Shown here: positions 29,701 to 44,700 of the stretch, piece after piece | Layout: every line of letters starts with the position of its first letter | Numbering within the stretch: position 1 is the first letter of the stretch | From: Galbula dea | Taxonomy: Eukaryota; Chordata; Aves; Piciformes; Galbulidae | Assembly: GCA_013399015.1 (NCBI GenBank) | Contig: VWZX01002919.1 | Span: forward strand, 32,956 to 96,955 | Length of the DNA: 64,000 nucleotides | Reading direction: 5' to 3' | Made by a program: the position numbers and the translations under genes | The notes under the pieces: generated by a model | Databases searched by the model: none | Seen by the model: the letters and a program-made list of their open reading frames with translations, nothing else | Told to the model about the DNA's origin: nothing

Positions 29701-32700
29701 ATCCCAGGAAGAGATATTTGAATAAACTAATGGAAGAAATACCTCTTTAATATATTAATGGTTGTGCCACCTCACATCCATATCTATAACACTGAGGCTT
29801 TTTTCTGAGAAAAACAGTACAGAAAGCTGCCTCTGAAGAATGATGCATGCCAGCTGACTGCAGACAATAATGAAATGACAAACGTTTTTCAGTTATCAAT
29901 TTTTTTCAATTGTTTTTAAACTAATTTTAAATGGTTGCACTTGCACCAATCATGCATGTCAACGCTTTTGTCACTTTGACAATTCAATAAATTGGGTATT
30001 TAATATGATTTTCAGTCAAGCATTGTTTAATTATCATCACAAACAGAAAACTGATAGCTAACTCATAGTTACCATGAAATTCTTAACCAGTTTTATTACT
30101 TACTTTGTATAAGAGATCTATCCAGACATTTTAAACTCTCTTGCCTTTCTACATGCCGCTTATGACAGAGATCAGAATAAGAGCATAACTGAACAAGAAT
30201 CTAAAGTAGCATTCCAAAGAGACCAGTCTCAACATCCTAAGATGCAATCAGCTGTTAGCAATTTAAAATGCTCTTTTTAAGCAAAGCAATGCAGTACCTT
30301 TGCTTGAATCCAAAGTTGTGTGATCACTGGCCAGCCAGCAAAGACAAGAAGACCAACAGTAAGCGTAGAGCGGTAAAAAAAGCTGAAGACCTAATGAAAA
30401 ATAAATCAGAAGATTAATAAAACTTACAATTCTTCAACGAGGCAGAATGCTAGCAATGAGATACTCTGTTGATACATATGGATAAAATACTTACTAGTAT
30501 TTCAATTCCCAGCGTGCAAACCAAGAGGAATCCTATAGACTGACCAACGTGAAGTGACAAGAGATTTGCAGCAAGGTCTTGAATAATAGGAAGTCTGTTC
30601 AAAATAATGGAAAAATATAGTAATTATTTTTAAAAAGTAGAAATAGTATATGATTTTACCTTTGAAAGGTGGGGAAGGAGACAGAGCACAAGAAATATTT
30701 TAAGTATTGCTGATCTTGCCTGTTGTTTAGAAAGAGTGGATGATGATAGCCGAGGCTCCTTCTGTCCAGTCTTACTTGACATAAAATCTACAGTAAAACC
30801 CTCCAGCCTTTTCCCTCCTGTTTCTGGCACATCTTCACCAGTATTTGGACAAGCTTCAGATTATTCTTACCTAAATCAACTCTGAATTTACGAACATTTC
30901 AGGTTATGCTGTGCTTAACATCTGTCAGAACTGACAGAACCTTCAGAAGCTTTAGAGAGAGAAAATATCCCCAGGTAGCTTTTGCGTGTTTTATGAGGCA
31001 GTTCATTGTCTACCTGCAGGTGGTCTCATTTTCTCTGAATAATACCGAGTTGATATCTACAGAACTGCCAAGTAGGTTAGGCAAGTAATAGAAATCAGAA
31101 GGTAGTAAGCATTTTCAGATTTAGAGAAAAAGGAGACCCTAACAAGACAAGTGTGTTTCAATATCAGAGCACGATCCTCAACATGATTAGCTCATGTTCT
31201 CCAAAAGCAGTTGGGGTTTAGCATTAATTGACACTTTGCAGGATCAGACTATTTCAAAATCACTGATGGAAAGGAATAATCTGACCCATTTAACAAAAGA
31301 AGTCAGCTGCTACAGTTACTTGCATGGGATTTTAGCACACTTTTGCTACATTTATGAGAGTACTAAAAACATTTCATTGTGGAAATACATTAATTTCCTT
31401 TTTCTAATACAAATGATATCTTCTAGAACTCACAACTGTAACAGTCAGTCTGGAAGCTACTCTATATGTGAAGTGAAATATAAACCAGAGTCCTCTGGAA
31501 TGGCTCAGGAAGCATTTCAGGAAGTTTAATAAAATTATGTTTAACTTCTTGTCCCAAACGTATGGGAAAAGTTTAATTGTCAACAAAAAGGAAACACAGA
31601 CTTAACCTTATAAAACATTCTTCACAAAATGTCTTCTTTACTTACTCTTTCACAACTGCATACCATACTGGTACTGGCAAGAGACAATATACGTAGTATG
31701 TCCAAGGACATGTTTGAATCAACAGGAAAAAAGCTATTAGCATTCCAACAAAGGTAAAGCCGTAGAAGAGAACAGTAGATTCCTGAAAAACAAATGGTTA
31801 GACTAACAGTTCTGAAAGACCAATAAAATATTATAAAACACACACTATTTTCCATTCATTATTTACACTGTAATGAAAATCCTATTTTAATACAGCCACT
31901 CAAGCTTCTTTCATCTATGCACACAACTCTGGATGCTGTTTCCAGCCAGATTAAAAAAAAAAAGAAAAACAAAAAACAACCAATCAAACAAAAAAACCCT
32001 AAACCAACCAAACAACAAAAAAACCCCAAACCAGCAAAAATAAACCAAAACAAACCACACAATAACAGGATTTGAAGACATAATGCTGTTTCTATATAAG
32101 GCCCTGCAGTAAAACCTGCACATGAAAGGTACACTTGTACAATCTGTAAGCCCAATGGCAGAAGTCGTTGCCAGTCCACTCTCCATCATTTTTGGTAGGT
32201 CCTGGGGGACAGGAGATGTGCCTGGGGGTTGGAGGAAGGTAAACATGACTCCAGTCTTCAAAAAGGGCAAGAAGGAGGAGCTGGGTAACTCTAGACCTGT
32301 CAGCCTCACCTCCATCCCTGGAAAGGTGATGGAACAATTTATCCTCGACTCTTGTCTCTAAGCATATCAAGGAGAAGGGGGTCATTAGGAGCAGTCAGCA
32401 TGGGTTTACCAAGGGGAAGTCATGTTTGACCAACCTGATAGCCTTTGATGAGGACATAACCAGGGGGATAGATGANTGGATCAGTATAGGTTGGGGGCTG
32501 AGCTGTCGGAGAGCAGTGAAGGGGAAAGGGACCTGGGGATCCTGGTGGATGGAAGGATGACCATGAGCAAGCAGTGTGCTGTTGTGGCCAGGAAGGCCAG
32601 TGGGATTCTGTGGTGTATTAGAAGGGGTGTGGCTAGTAGGTCAAGAGAGGTTCTTCTCCCCCTTTACTCTATCCTGGAGAGGTCGCATCTGGAATATTGT

Positions 32701-35700
32701 GTCCAGGCTCTTCTCAGTGGAGCTCAGTGACAGGACAAGAGGCAATGGCTGTAAGCTGAAGCATAGGAGATTCCGTGTGAATGCACGTAGAAATTTTTTC
32801 ACAGTGAGGGTGCCAGAGCACTGGTACACACTGCCCAGAGAGGTTGTGGAGTCTCCTTCTATGAATATATTCAAAACCCCTCTGGACATCTTGCTGTGTG
32901 ACCTGGTGTAGGGAATCCTGCTGTGGCAGGGGGGTTGGACTAGAAGATCTTTTGAGGTCCCTTCCAGCTCCTAACATTCGGTGATTAATGCATGCAGTGA
33001 TATTTATGTTCAGTGGATACTTGAAGTCCAATAGAAGTTAGAGATGCTAAAGTCCTTGGAAAGAACACTCTTAAATTTAGATTCTGAAAACAGACTTGGA
33101 GCATAATCTTTTGAGTTCAAGTTCACAGCGTTATGGTCAAAATACTTAATAAAATTTCCATTAGGATGTTTCCTCCTCCTGCTTCAGACATTTGTAAGAG
33201 AACTAATTAAATTAAATATAAAGCATTAACTCCTACTGGAAAAAAACCCAACTCTTCAGATATACGAAGAGCTACCAATGGAGCTGTCCAGCCCTCCACA
33301 GAAGACAGCTAGAACCTACAATTTTATAACACAACAGAGGTCTAGAGTTGCATTGCACCTAAGTGCTCCCAGCATACCTAGAACCGTCATTATATTTAAT
33401 CTTGACTTACAACACCAGATTTGGGCTTAATTAAAAAAAATATTTAAGATATGAGATTAGAACACTCTTCCTGCCATATACTGAAATAAAAATGTTCTCA
33501 GACTGAGAAAGCTGTAAAGAGAATAGGAAAGCCAGAAAGAAAAATCTTTTGAATGGATAATCTCAGACAGGTGGGCTAGTGTTTTATCATCAGGTAGCAG
33601 CGATCTCTTGTTCGTGCAAGGAGAAACATTTAAACAATAACTCTGCATCTACCTTTTACTTAGTCATTGACCTACTCATTCAGGGACATTCAGGTATCAG
33701 AAGAATTACTGGTAAGGGAAGATTATGCACAAGTTTTAAATAAATAGTTTTATTCTTATGTGTTACAACTTGACATAGCAACAGTAGCTTTAGTTACTGA
33801 GCAGTCTTTAGTGTATTGTGTAGGTAATGACTGAAGACACTGTTTTCTTCAGTTTCATTTCTGTGAATAAGTTATGTAGATTATGTTAAATATGCTAATA
33901 AAAGACATTTGATTAGCAGTTACATAGATTGGTTAACATTTCTTCTGGTCCTCTGCCCCCCCTGCCCCATAACTGCCATACAACTACCTTGATCTAAATC
34001 TAATCTGACAGGAAATGCAACTTCTAAATGTTTTTTAAAACAGAATTTTCATGAAGATATGCCACTAATGTAAGAAAAAATGTCATATAGAAAGATGTCC
34101 TAATGCCCTAAAACTACTTCTAAATTTTACATTTGCTGATAGATAGACAGAAAGAATATGTATAGATATGATATGCACACTATCATTCATCACTGAATGA
34201 GTAAACACATACACAAACATTTTATTCCATGTAGAGACAAATATTAGAGTTCAATATAGTTGGTCATGCATTGAAAACTGAAACCAGATTTGCATTTTTG
34301 GTGGATGTTTAAAAATAGACTAAAAGGTTAGGCTTCTTGCTAAGTGAGACAACACACTAAAAGAAAAAAAGTTTCTTCATATGTGGCATAAGATGACAAA
34401 ACTTTTAAGATGATATATACAGGATATGTAGTTTCATTATTCAGAAGCTCCTTACAGATTTTATAAGGCTGTGATTTGCAGAAAACTATTTGTTAATCAT
34501 AGATTAGTTTCCAAACAAAATTTTTGAAGTAGCTCAGGTATTACCTACAAACCAAATAAGTTCCATATATGAAGCATCAGCTTCATAGTGATTTTTAAAG
34601 TATTTCAGAACACTAAAAGGTTTCTACAGAAAAAGTCCTCTTACTAAAACTGAGGAAAGAAAATTTCTATAGACAAAGAACTAAGAAACCAAATTTTTCT
34701 TCTACCAGTGTCACTGGCATAAAATTTGTCTTTAACGTTACCACTCCAACAAAGGCAAAGCTGTAGAAGAGAACAGTAAAACAGCAAAATCAATGTACCA
34801 AATGAAAATCTGATGCCAATTAGAAGTGTGAAATTTTTGTTTAATGTAGTTAATTATTAACATCCCCATGACTCAGTGTATTTATTGTAATTATTTTATT
34901 CCTATGTAATATAATATGCATCTTGGATTATTCTTCTCAGTTATTTGATGAAAGAAAACCTGAATCATACAGTGCAGTACTTATGAATATTTTCCATTTC
35001 AATTTTCTTTGCTCATTTTCATTAAAAGCCAAAACTACCTCATTTCAGCCAACAGTAAAAACCTCAAGATAACATGATAGAAATTTTCTAAGAGTAATAT
35101 ACTGAAGGCTGTAAAGACCCTAAGTGAGGGTTCACTCTCATTTACATTGCCAAATGAAACAATTCCTTTTATTCTGAAACAAATTCTTGAAGCTTGGGAG
35201 ATTCTTTTGTCCCCTCTCAAGGCCGTAAGCATTCTCTAGTGAAATGCTAGCTTTTTGCTCGTTCACCTTTTTAATGTATCTCTTTTCCAGATGAGTAAGA
35301 ATGAAAGGAAATTAATTTACTAGAATTTTGTACTCTGTGAAAAATCAAACCATAATAATCTTGTCAAAAAGAGCTTCCGCCATCTTTGATGTCTTCTACT
35401 GCACCCTTGCAAATCACAAAGAGCAAGAAAGCAAGCTGCTCTTTGAAACCACACTTCACCTTTCTATTAAGACAGGTTATAAGTTTTAAAAATGCCATCA
35501 CTGGATTGTATAGCTTTGCATTTGGATTGTATAGCTTCACATTGTAAAAGCAGAAAAGAATAAAATCATCTACATGCTATTTTTTTGCCTTACAGTAAAG
35601 AACAAAAATCAAAATGGAAGCCTGAAGTCTGCATTTTTCTGAAGAAGTATTACTACAACAGAGTGCTCACTATACTACAATTAAAGCTGAATATTGACTT

Positions 35701-38700
35701 CTGTCTAAAGACCAACCCTCTAATAGTTTTAAATCACTATGTTTGCTTAGACTTGTATTAGCATGCCTCATATAACGAACGGTTGTAGGAACAAAAACTG
35801 AGGAAGTACAGTGTTGCATACACAGACTTACATGGTTTAGGAATACTGATCCTAACAAATGTATCAAACAGTAACACTATACAGGATTACAGTGGCTTGA
35901 AAACTCCACCACTTGCCAGTTTCCCCATGCAGTCATAAGAAGTGAAAGGTGTGCCACTTGTCCCTCCCCAGAGATTGAGCAAAAAATAATGCTGAAAACT
36001 GATAGAAAAAAATCATTGCATGTTTCCCACCTACCTTATTATTAATCCGGACAGTCTTGGTCAAATCAGTATAGGTCTTGATAATCATCAAAATTACGTA
36101 AGTTGTCCAGCCCGCAAAACCCATTGCAATACTCAGACCCAGGAATAATCTATCGTAAGTATGGTAATAAGACAAGCCTTCCAAAGCAAGATTAATCAAG
36201 GTTTTGCACAGAGATACCTATAGGCAGACAAAACATATAATCAAGAGTTTATAGTAGTGTAAGCTCCATTCCACAAACTGACCTAACTGACAGAAGCTGG
36301 AGCTCAAGCAGTTCTGCCATTCTTGTCATGTCTTCTTTGTGCTCAGGTATAGCATTTTGACCAGCACCAACAGCTGGAGTACACATGCTTTGGCCTCCTG
36401 TTGAACATAATGCTCCTTTGCCATATCCCTTGGCTGTGACAGTATTCAGATGGTGAAAGATACACAGATAACATAGCTTGACCACCACCTACTACTACCA
36501 AGCATGCCACTTGTTTTTCCCATGAGCATTTGACCATATATATATACATGGTTTTGAGCTTACCCAAGTGGCAAATAGATTTGGAGTAAAAAAGGCAAAT
36601 GTTTTGGAATAGCACTTGATGTTGAGAAAGAAGTGCCCTTTCTGGGACAATTTTCTTCATGGTTAGCTTAAGGCAATGCATTTTCTCCTTAATTTTTGTG
36701 CTGGGTCTGGCTGAGATGGAGTTAATTTTCTTCACAGCACCCTGTAAGAGATTGTATTTTGGATCTGGTTTAGTCAAACCAGCACTGATTACATATCAGT
36801 GTCTTGGCTATTGCACAGCAGTGCACACTCGGTGTCAAGATTTTCTCTTCTTCCCAAGCTGCACCCAAACCAGCAAGCAGGCTGGTGGTGGGCAAGAGGT
36901 TGGGAGGGGACACAGATGACCCCAACTGATGAAAGGGATATTCCATGACATGTTATAATGTATTTTATATTATACAGGATATATACATACATAATAATAC
37001 ATAAACATACATTACAATATACATTATATAATGTACATTGTAATATAATAATTTAATGCTGCAATAAAAATTGAGAGGTCATTGGTCTAGGAAAGTAGCC
37101 ATAGCTCAGAGACTGACTGGACGTAAAGGAATTGGAGCGTGTCCGGAGAAGGGCAACAAGGCTGGTGAAGGGTCTGGAGGATAAACCTGATGAGAAGTGG
37201 CTGAGGGAACTGGGGGTGTTTAGCCTGAGCTAGAGGAGGCTCAGGGGAGACCTTCTTGTTCTCTACAACTCCCTGAAAGGAAGCTGGAATGAGATGGGAG
37301 TTGGTCTCTTCTTCTGGGTTACCAGTGAGAGGACAAGAGGAAATGGCCTCAGGTTGTGCCAGGGGAGGTTCAGGTTGGATATTAGGAAAAATTTCTTCCC
37401 TGAAAGAGTGGTTAGGCACTGGCTCAGACTGCCCAGGAACTGAACTAGTGGAGACGCTACCCCTGGAGGTTTTTAAAATCATATAGATGTGGTGCTTAGG
37501 GACATGGTTTAGTGGCATGGGGGTGATACGTTGATGATTGGACTTCATGATCTTAGAGGTCTCTTCCAACCTTAATGATTCTGTGATAAACACAGAAAGC
37601 AGTGTAAGTGACCCCCCAAAAAACCCAAGTCATGTGCTTGTGAGGGCACAACATTTACATAGGAGGATAATTATGGACGTAGCTGAAATGTGGTCAATCT
37701 CTCCATAACCTGAAATACCTGCCCTCCTGGAGTTTGGTGTCCTCCACTTCAGTAGTACCTGGTATGTCCAGTGTTTTGCCTAAGCACCAAACATGAATTC
37801 AGAGACAGAACTAATGCCCCAGTTTCATTCACAAAGCAGCTGCTTGGGCTCTCAGTGTGCAAAACATTTCGACATGAGAAGGGTTGTACAAATCTAATCA
37901 CCCTTACTCAGTGCCTCTACTGGGGAAACACCATCATAAAGACAGCAGGTTTTCCCACTGTGTCCTTCCTTACACAGAGCTGTGCTGCCCCCTGTGATTT
38001 ACCCAAAGATGGGAAGGTTAGATGTATAATTTGTGTTCACAAAGGTGATTAAAATTTGTGTTCTCTGGTGATTAAAAGATCTGTAAGGAAGAGAATAATA
38101 AGTCAGGCAAGGTGCTCCAGTGGTCAGGATTAGGTGCTCTCACTGCTGCAGCCCGGGTTTGATTCCTGGTCAGGGAATCTTTGCTGTGACCTAGTCCAGG
38201 GAATCCTGCTCTGGCAGGGGAGTTGGACTAGATGATCTTTAAAGGTCCCTTCCAACCCCTGACATTCTGTGATTCTGTGAAGAAGCTAAGTACATGGCAG
38301 TGCTTCTTTACATGTTCAAGTATCCAGCTGAGACTTAACAGCAACAATCAACAGGAAAAGGCATGTCAACTACTGAAAAGAACACAAGACTGCCAGTGGG
38401 AAATGTCACCCAAAATCATGTAATTCCTGAGGATACAATCATGAATGCATAGTTGCAATGGAAAGAGCTGCAGAGTTGAAAATGCAAAGAATCATCTGTA
38501 CTCCAGGAGTTGGTAATGGTCTGAACTTTTTGCATTGCAATATAGGAAGCCCAAGATAACCAGGGCACAGGCATAAGCCCAATGCGTTAGTGATCAGAAG
38601 TGAACTTGAATACAAAGGGCACTCAAATGAACTAGAGGGTAAAATTCATATATAACCAACCACACAAACAGGTTCTACTGCTGAAATGTATAAACTGCCT

Positions 38701-41700
38701 CCTATGCATAAATGTGTAAAAGTCAAGTAGAAGTATTAGGAAATGAAAAAGAAAACGTGCTATCATAACAAAATAGACCTATTGATTTAAACGGAGCTAT
38801 TTCCAATTTACAATGAGGCAAATAAAAAGGCACAAGGTATAAAACTGATTTAGCTGTCCTGTGCGTGAAACAGTATATGTACCATTACCCTGAGAAACAC
38901 ACGAGGGAAAAAGAAGAGCTGAACCCTAACATATAATGGAACTATTCTTCCATGCATCTGGCAGGTTAAATATGTTACATATTCAAGTTTTTAATACATT
39001 TTTTTAACATAAAAGTCAGTGATCAAACTAAACCTGTTAAATTGCAAATGTACAATTTTGCTCTACAAATTACATTTCTGTAAATGCCAGAATACAAGCA
39101 CTGGTGAACTGCACTCATCAATTACCCTGTAATATAGTCAGTAGTAGCAAACACTTAAGAAAGTAACACCAGAAATGGGAAGCACAGAACGATTCCACAA
39201 CTGGCTCCCAGTCTCTGACAACCTGAAATGTGAAATTAAAAACAAGAACAGTTGGTTCAGGTAAAAGAACAAAACAAAGCAGGATCTATGATGGAGCATG
39301 ATATTCTACTTTTTCATGTGACTGGCAGGCTCAGAGGTGTGAACATGAGCTACATTCCTCAGTTTCTCTCTCAATTTACCCTTTTCTACTGTAGAAAACA
39401 AAAACATACCACACTGTATAGTGTGTTAGCATATTATGGAATGGTAACAAATAGTTTTAAGAATTCTGATGAAAAAAATACAGCAAGTCAGTATTGTTCA
39501 TTAGAACAGGTGTCAAAATGCAAAATTCTGGACTTGCAGTGCGATTATATTTGTATTATAAGTGACATATACACCATAAGGAAGGAAAAAGACTATTTCC
39601 CAGTTTCAAGTTAAACAAATCTAAATATTTACATATAATAATAATAAAAATAATTATAATAATAAAATTCACATATTATAGAAGTTCCTGTAAAAGATTT
39701 CTAAAAGGCATATACAAAATCAGACTTACCGCTTCATCATACTTCTGCTGCTGAATATACAGTCTTGCTTTCTTTAAAAAGTTGATCTGTTCAGAATCAG
39801 AAAGTGGTCTGCACAAGAATATCCAGAGATATTAATGCTGCTTCTTTTCACAAGCAGAGGAATAGGCAGAAAAAAATAACTTTTGTAACTGAAAAAATTA
39901 TTCTGGAATGAAACGTACAAAAATATTCTGATCTTCATCAGAGGTAATTAGGTAATTGGAACTAGTCCACTCCTCTACATTTGCCTTCACACTTGTGTCA
40001 ATACTGCTGCTGTCTAAAGCATCCCAAGATCTTTGTATTAAGAGACATTTCTTTATGTAGGTGTTCCCATCTAAAACTGCTGAAAATTATTTTCCTTGTG
40101 TGTTACTATTGACCATTTTTATGGACAAGAAGCATTGCACATACAAGAATCAAGCAATTTACCGGATTTGACCATATATATTTTTATACATATATATATA
40201 TATATACATACACACACAGCGCAGTATCCCAGAATGCCAACCATGAGCCTGTGAGGGCACAACAGTTTGTAACAAATCAGTTTGTAAGCCTGCCAGCAAG
40301 GATGCAGTGTTTAGGTTCCACACTAACAGTGGATGATGCCTAACAATATTCTCTTTGCAAAATAAGAATCGATCTCCTGTTGTAAAAGGAGCTGTTAGCA
40401 GAATCCCCAGAGCAGGGGATAACACAATTACCTGGCTATACAGAGGTCAGTTATAAAAATCTCTTTGATTTTAATGAGTTTGACCATCAGCCCAAGTAAT
40501 TGCTACAATTCTTTCCTTAAAGAAAGTAGTAACATGGAGAAATAAGTCTGCAACTAACCTCTGCCAAATGGAAGGGGAAGGAGTCATTTTTCCTGCAACA
40601 TTTTACTTTTCCAAGTTAATAGTGGCACCAGGCCATGAGATCCTAGGCTTACCCTGGGCAAGTTACAAGCCACAACACAGTCACTGTAACTCTAGGCACC
40701 ACAGACAAACTATTATGGTTCACAACTTTCTGATAGCTGATAAATACATACAGCAGTTTTCCTTCACGCTTTCCACAGTATCACTGTGGCACAGCAGCAT
40801 CTCTTCAGCACCCCCAGCATATGATGGCCCAGTTGCTTGCCTCCCTCCCTTGCACACACTCCTTCATGTCTCAGACACAACCACCACCATCATTCACAGA
40901 TTCATAGAATGGGCCAGCTTGGAACAGACCTTAAAGATCATCTAGTTCCAACACCCCTGTCATAGGCGTGGATGCCACCCACTAGACCAGGCTGCCCAGG
41001 GCCACATCCAACCTGGCGTTTAATACTGCCAGGGATGGGACAGCCACAGCCTCTCTGGGCCATCTGTTTCAGTGCCTCACCACCCTCTTAGTGAAGAATT
41101 TTTCCTAAAATCTAATCTAAATCTTCCCTCCTTCAGTTTGAGGCCATTCCCCACCTTGTCCTATTGCTTTCTACTTAGGTAAGGAGCATCTCTCCCCTCC
41201 TTTTATAAGCCCCATTTAGGTATTGGAAGGCCACTATAAGGTCCCCTCAAAGCCTTTTCTTCTCCAGGCTGAACAATCCCAACTCTCTCAGCCTGCTCTC
41301 ACAGGAGAGGTGCTCCAGCCTTCTGATCATCTTCATGACCCTCCTCTGGACGCGCTCTAAAAGGTCCGCATCTTTCTTATGCTGAAGACCCCAGAACTGG
41401 ATACAGTATTGCAGGTGGGGGCTCACGAGGGCAGAGCAGACAGGCTGAATCACCTCCCTTGACCTGCTGGTCATTCCTCTCCTGATGCAGCTCTGGATAT
41501 GGTTGGCTTTCTGGGCTGCAAGTGCACATTGCTGGCTCATATCCAGCTTTTCATCCACCATGACCCCCCCAAGTCCTTCTCTGCAGGTCTGCTCTCAATG
41601 ACTTCATCTCCTAGACTATACTCATGCCTAGGACTACCCCAACCCACGTGCAGGACCTCATATTTGGACTTGTTGAATCTCATATGGTTCTCATGGGCCC

Positions 41701-44700
41701 ACTTTAAGTTTATCCATCATGTTTCAGGCAGTGCAAAATTAGGACCTTCCATAGGGTCTCACTCCTATTATTTAAATAACAGGCACCTTTGTGGTCACTC
41801 AGCTGAACTACAGGAGCAGGTCTTGATCTTGTATAATTACTGGTTGGAAACACGGCTCCCAAACACTTGAGAGCCACTTCTGTCTATAAACCAGAAGCAG
41901 CTGACATAGCACCAACAATACATACATATCATCTTTTGAGCCCTTAAATATAGTAAAAGGATTCTGTACATTTACAATCTGAATTTTTATTACTAATAAC
42001 ATACTGGTATATTTTTGACACTGCTTCCTTGAAATCAGAGTACAGTATTATTGTGCAGGACTCTTCTAAAATATTGGATATTCCATTTTTGTTGGTTTAC
42101 ACATACTATATGCTGTGGATTTTATCCTCATCATATTCAATGTAAATTTTAATAATCTAAAATTATCTTCCACTTTACATCTTTAGTCATTTAGCTATAA
42201 ACCTCTTAATTACCTTTTTAATCTCAGTGACTCAGTATTTTTAATGAACAATAGCCTTTACCAATTCTTTCTTCGATAACACCAAGGGATCTCCTTCCAT
42301 GGGTAGTGTAACAAAATAAATTGGGTTTTTAAAAAGTAGAGCTTCAGTAAGTCAAATGTAGAAGGCAATTATTTTGTCAAATGGTGTTACCATTAGCAGG
42401 TGCATTGTTAATTTTCAACAGCTAACACTGTACCACACATTTTACCTTACTTCAATATGCACACTTTCCAAGATGCTGATTTTACAATTGTCTGCAGATT
42501 GTTTTTGTAGAGTTTATGAATTCCAGCAGAAACTGGGGATTTCACATATAACTGTATCAAAATGCAAATTTCATCCTGAATGCAAAGGCTGATCATCATC
42601 TTAACAGAGATGCAAAAAATAACAAGTAAAAACTCAAAGAAGCAATTATTTTTGCATCTCACACTAGATTAGAAAGAAGAGTTACCAAATATGCTGATTA
42701 TCTCTTGGTTAAGGAATGAGTGTAGTTCACCATAAGCAGTTTATCATCCATTCAGGACCCTGATCCACTTCCTAAAGTTCACAAAGCAGGTGGGAGATTT
42801 AAAAGAAGCCCCTTGCTTCTTTTGTTAGATGCTTTATGCTTTTTTTAGATGTAGCAGAAAGCGTAAAGATACAAAGCTGAACCACGAACAGAAATGGAAA
42901 GATGTCTACAGAGAGAGGCCAAGAACTTTAGAAATAGTGATTCTATAAAACCTACAAGCCTCATCAAACAATAAGGACACAAGGAAAAATTAAATCTGAA
43001 AAGTTAAAGATTGAACTATTCTTAGTACCACTTAATTTTAGCTTAAGTTACTTAAAAGGTTTTAAATACAAGGCGGATAGTGTTAGAAAGAATGAACTGA
43101 TCAGAGCTATTTCCCTGTCTGGGAAACAACAGTGCCAGAGGCACTACTAGTATGTCAATGTATTCTCAAGGTCACTTAATGCACACATCCATGTAATTAA
43201 TATTAACAGCAGTGAAATGAATTTATTCATCATTAGAAAGATTCTGAACTCTATAAAGAAAAGTAAAGTATGTATCACAGAATGTACGTATATACTCTTC
43301 CCAGCTGCCTGTCGCCAAAATCCAATTCTACAAAATTCAAGAACAGTTTTGCTGGGTTTAGCTAGGATAGGGTTAATTTTCTAACAAGAAGCTGGGAAGG
43401 GCCACACACAGGGCAGCCAACCAGACCAGCCAATGGGGTATTCCATATCACACTGATGTCATACCTGCTATATAAGGGGAGAGCTGGCATGAGCAGGCAG
43501 TTTTCTGTACCTGTGTGCTGTGCGAGATCATTGTGTTTTGTATCACTCATTTTTTATATTACTTCATTAGTATTCTTGTTATTCGTGGTGTTTTTTCCAT
43601 TCTTTGTATTGTTCTATTAAACTCTCCTTATCTCAACCCATGGGGTTTTGCATTTTGTTCCTGATTTCCCTTCCCATCCCACTGGGGTGGGGAGTTTCAC
43701 TCAAAAGAACTATCAAGAACCCTATGGTCACATATATTGTAAGTACACATGCATCCACAATCTCATCAGGATTCTAAAGATTTAGGAATACCTTCTTCAC
43801 AGAAAACAATGATGGTTCTAGAAGAGTAATTCAGTAATTGTGTTTGTCATGATGGCCAGCAGAGATTAACTTTCTAGTTCCAGACAGAAATCACACCTTC
43901 ATCCATTAATAAATACAGTTAATTAACGAAACAAAGCAATTGGGCTAATCATGCAAGTACTAGTAAACTATTCCTTCCGAGACATTAGTTAATCTTGTTG
44001 TAAGTATATCTGACAAAATTAATCTTTCCAACACATCGTTCACCCTTCACATAAGCCAAGCTATTTGACAGCACTAACAAGAAGACTGTGATGAAGCACA
44101 TTCTTCATAGCAATATCAAGGGGACTTCTCTTTAGCCAGTAAGTCTTATTTATCATCATACAACAGAAATTACCATCCTCAATGGCATAGGTAGCATGCT
44201 GCAGTCAAACCATGATATAAAAAAACTTGGAACAGAAAACATCTTGCAAATACATCTGTATCCATCACAGCTAGTTTGTTAATTTTATTATGCCTGGTTA
44301 CTTGGGTAATGATTTAGAGTCATTTTACCATACAGTAAATTCTCCTGAGTTCTACTATAAAAAGTAACCCTTTAGGATCTGTAGTAGTTTAACACTTAAC
44401 ATTTGCATGCAGTTTTAATAATGAAAATCAGGAAAGCATCACCAATCTGCAAATGCAATATACAAAGAGAAAGTCTGATATCTTTGCCTAGCTTACTGTC
44501 AGATGAAAATCTTCTTTCAGCTATATCTCCTACACACAAACTCTATGGATCTGACTATTTTCAGTTCATGCACATGTACACCCTTGTATCACTGTCTTTT
44601 CACTCTCCTCTTCAGAAAACAAACAAACAAACAAACCAAAAATAAAACAATCTGGACATCCTACAGCCCTTTGAGAGTGGTGAGATCTGCAGAAGACATA

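Larger units (their letters stand above)
31783..36034 (-). other. PIGN intron 7-8
   Basis: Holds a C/A-rich tract, a CR1 (32150-32985), the decayed exon-8 copy (34738-34780) and a small tandem duplication near 35510. Otherwise plain. Confidence 0.8.
36218..39729 (-). other. PIGN intron 6-7
   Basis: Contains an LTR fragment (36697-36965), an AT-rich palindrome, a CR1 (37120-37586) and a tRNA/CR1 chimera (38105-38280). 38281-39729 is plain. Confidence 0.8.

Noticed and set aside
37087..37593. 168-codon minus-strand ORF
   Set aside because: Antisense of a CR1 fragment.
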